Source: an uncultured Ruminiclostridium sp. (GTDB lineage Bacteria; Bacillota; Clostridia; Oscillospirales; Ruminococcaceae). From it: a stretch of DNA of 14,251 nucleotides. The stretch lies in assembly GCA_910585505.1 (NCBI GenBank), contig CAJUFF010000065.1, forward strand, positions 1 through 14,251, given 5' to 3'. This document shows positions 13,685 to 14,251 of this stretch, in pieces; within the stretch, counting starts at the first letter, position 1, and the number at the start of each line of letters is the position of its first letter. Below the pieces are notes generated by a model. It did no database searches and was not told where the DNA came from. It worked only from the letters and a program-made list of their open reading frames with translations. The translations under genes and the position numbers were made by a program.

Positions 13685-14251
13685 ATGCCATCAATCAAAT
13701 AGAAAATCAAACTTAGCAACAAAGACAGAGCAGAATTTATAGATATTGCGACAAAGGGGTGAAGTCCTGCGCGAACTATACTGCGCGCAAATATTCTTCT
13801 TGCTTCCGACAGACAAGGCGAAAATTATATGACTGTATCAGAGATTGCAAGGACGTATCACACCTCGCATACAACCATACAAACAGTAAAATCTTCGTAT
13901 TGCACAAAAGAGCTTGAGGCTACGCTCAACAGAAAGAAACGCGAAACGCCGCCGGTTCCGGCGAAAGTGACCGGAGAGGTTGAAGCGCATATAATTGCGC
14001 TTGCTTGCGGAGAACCGCCAAAAGGGTATTCCAAATGGACGCTTAGGTTGCTTGCTGAAAAGACGGTTGAACTGGGTTATATTGAATCCGTTTCTCATTC
14101 TACCGTTTCATCCGTACTTAAAAAAATGAATGTAAGCCTAATTTGAAAAAGTGTTGGTGCATTCCTCTCCACCACAGCATGCGAGAGAACTTTCTAAACG
14201 TCTGGAAATACATTACACTCCAAAGCACGGAAGCTGGCTTGATATTGCGGA
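13685..14251 (+). pseudogene. IS630-family transposase, degraded and internally deleted
   Basis: The reading frame from ATG 13685 shows the N-terminal half of an IS630 transposase: KIKLSNKDRAEFIDIATKG, ARTILRANILLASDRQGENY, then the HTH region MTVSEIARTYHTS and GYIESVSHSTVSSVLKK. It is interrupted by TAG (13700-13702), TGA (13760-13762) and TGA (14144-14146). After KKCWCIP (14147-14167) the sequence jumps directly to the C-terminal region (CCACCACAGCAT, matching 70-81 of the left-edge relic) in another frame and continues as EIHYTPKHGSWLDIA to the window edge. The central part that normally carries both catalytic aspartates is missing. Inactive; the 3' end is outside the window. Confidence 0.88.

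Noticed and set aside
1..14251. A composite transposon formed by the two IS630 relics
   Set aside because: The interval holds housekeeping genes (queA, asd, dapA, dapB), both copies are defective, and IS630 elements do not typically form composites.

Overview
The window looks like chromosome of an anaerobic, plant-fibre-using Clostridia (Oscillospiraceae, Ruminococcus or Eubacterium siraeum-like). This is inferred from strong AGGAGG-type ribosome sites, TTGACA/TATAAT promoters, a lysine riboswitch of the Firmicutes type, a surface GH5 cellulase-like lipoprotein under LacI-type operators, and IS630 relics. No rRNA, tRNA or CRISPR array was seen.

Layout. Positions 1-338 hold the 3' end of a frameshifted IS630 transposase. 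It is followed by a 160-bp foldback MITE (family A, copy 1) and a hairpin. A minus-strand membrane module follows: an NfeD-like protein (2638-3315) and a flotillin (689-2323), with one clear promoter at 3376-3403. An XRE regulator with a helical C-terminal half (3675-4211) is transcribed divergently and ends at a strong terminator. Next come two miniature elements side by side: MITE A copy 2 (4276-4435) and MITE B copy 1 (4478-4657). The tag DNA glycosylase (4748-5311) has a promoter 23 bp beyond MITE B and converges on queA (5372-6391, GTG start).

The best-defined unit is a lysine/diaminopimelate operon. It consists of a promoter, a lysine riboswitch (6553-6724), an intrinsic terminator, then asd, dapA, dapB and a 146-residue protein made of two aspartokinase-type ACT domains with no kinase. 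A 20-bp-stem hairpin follows. Asd and DapA/DapB carry out three consecutive steps from aspartyl phosphate to tetrahydrodipicolinate. The ACT protein has the size and fold expected of an aspartokinase regulatory (beta) subunit, so it could be a lysine sensor encoded apart from its enzyme.

A MATE transporter (10309-11766) and a minus-strand GH5 lipoprotein (11967-13196) converge on MITE B copy 2, which fills almost the whole gap between them. The GH5 gene has a sigma-A promoter at 13447-13475 with two LacI-like palindromes 33 bp apart, and a leader of roughly 240 nt rich in hairpins. The window ends in a second, independently degraded IS630 transposase with three in-frame stops and a deletion that removed its catalytic aspartates. 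It has the same orientation as the relic at the left edge.
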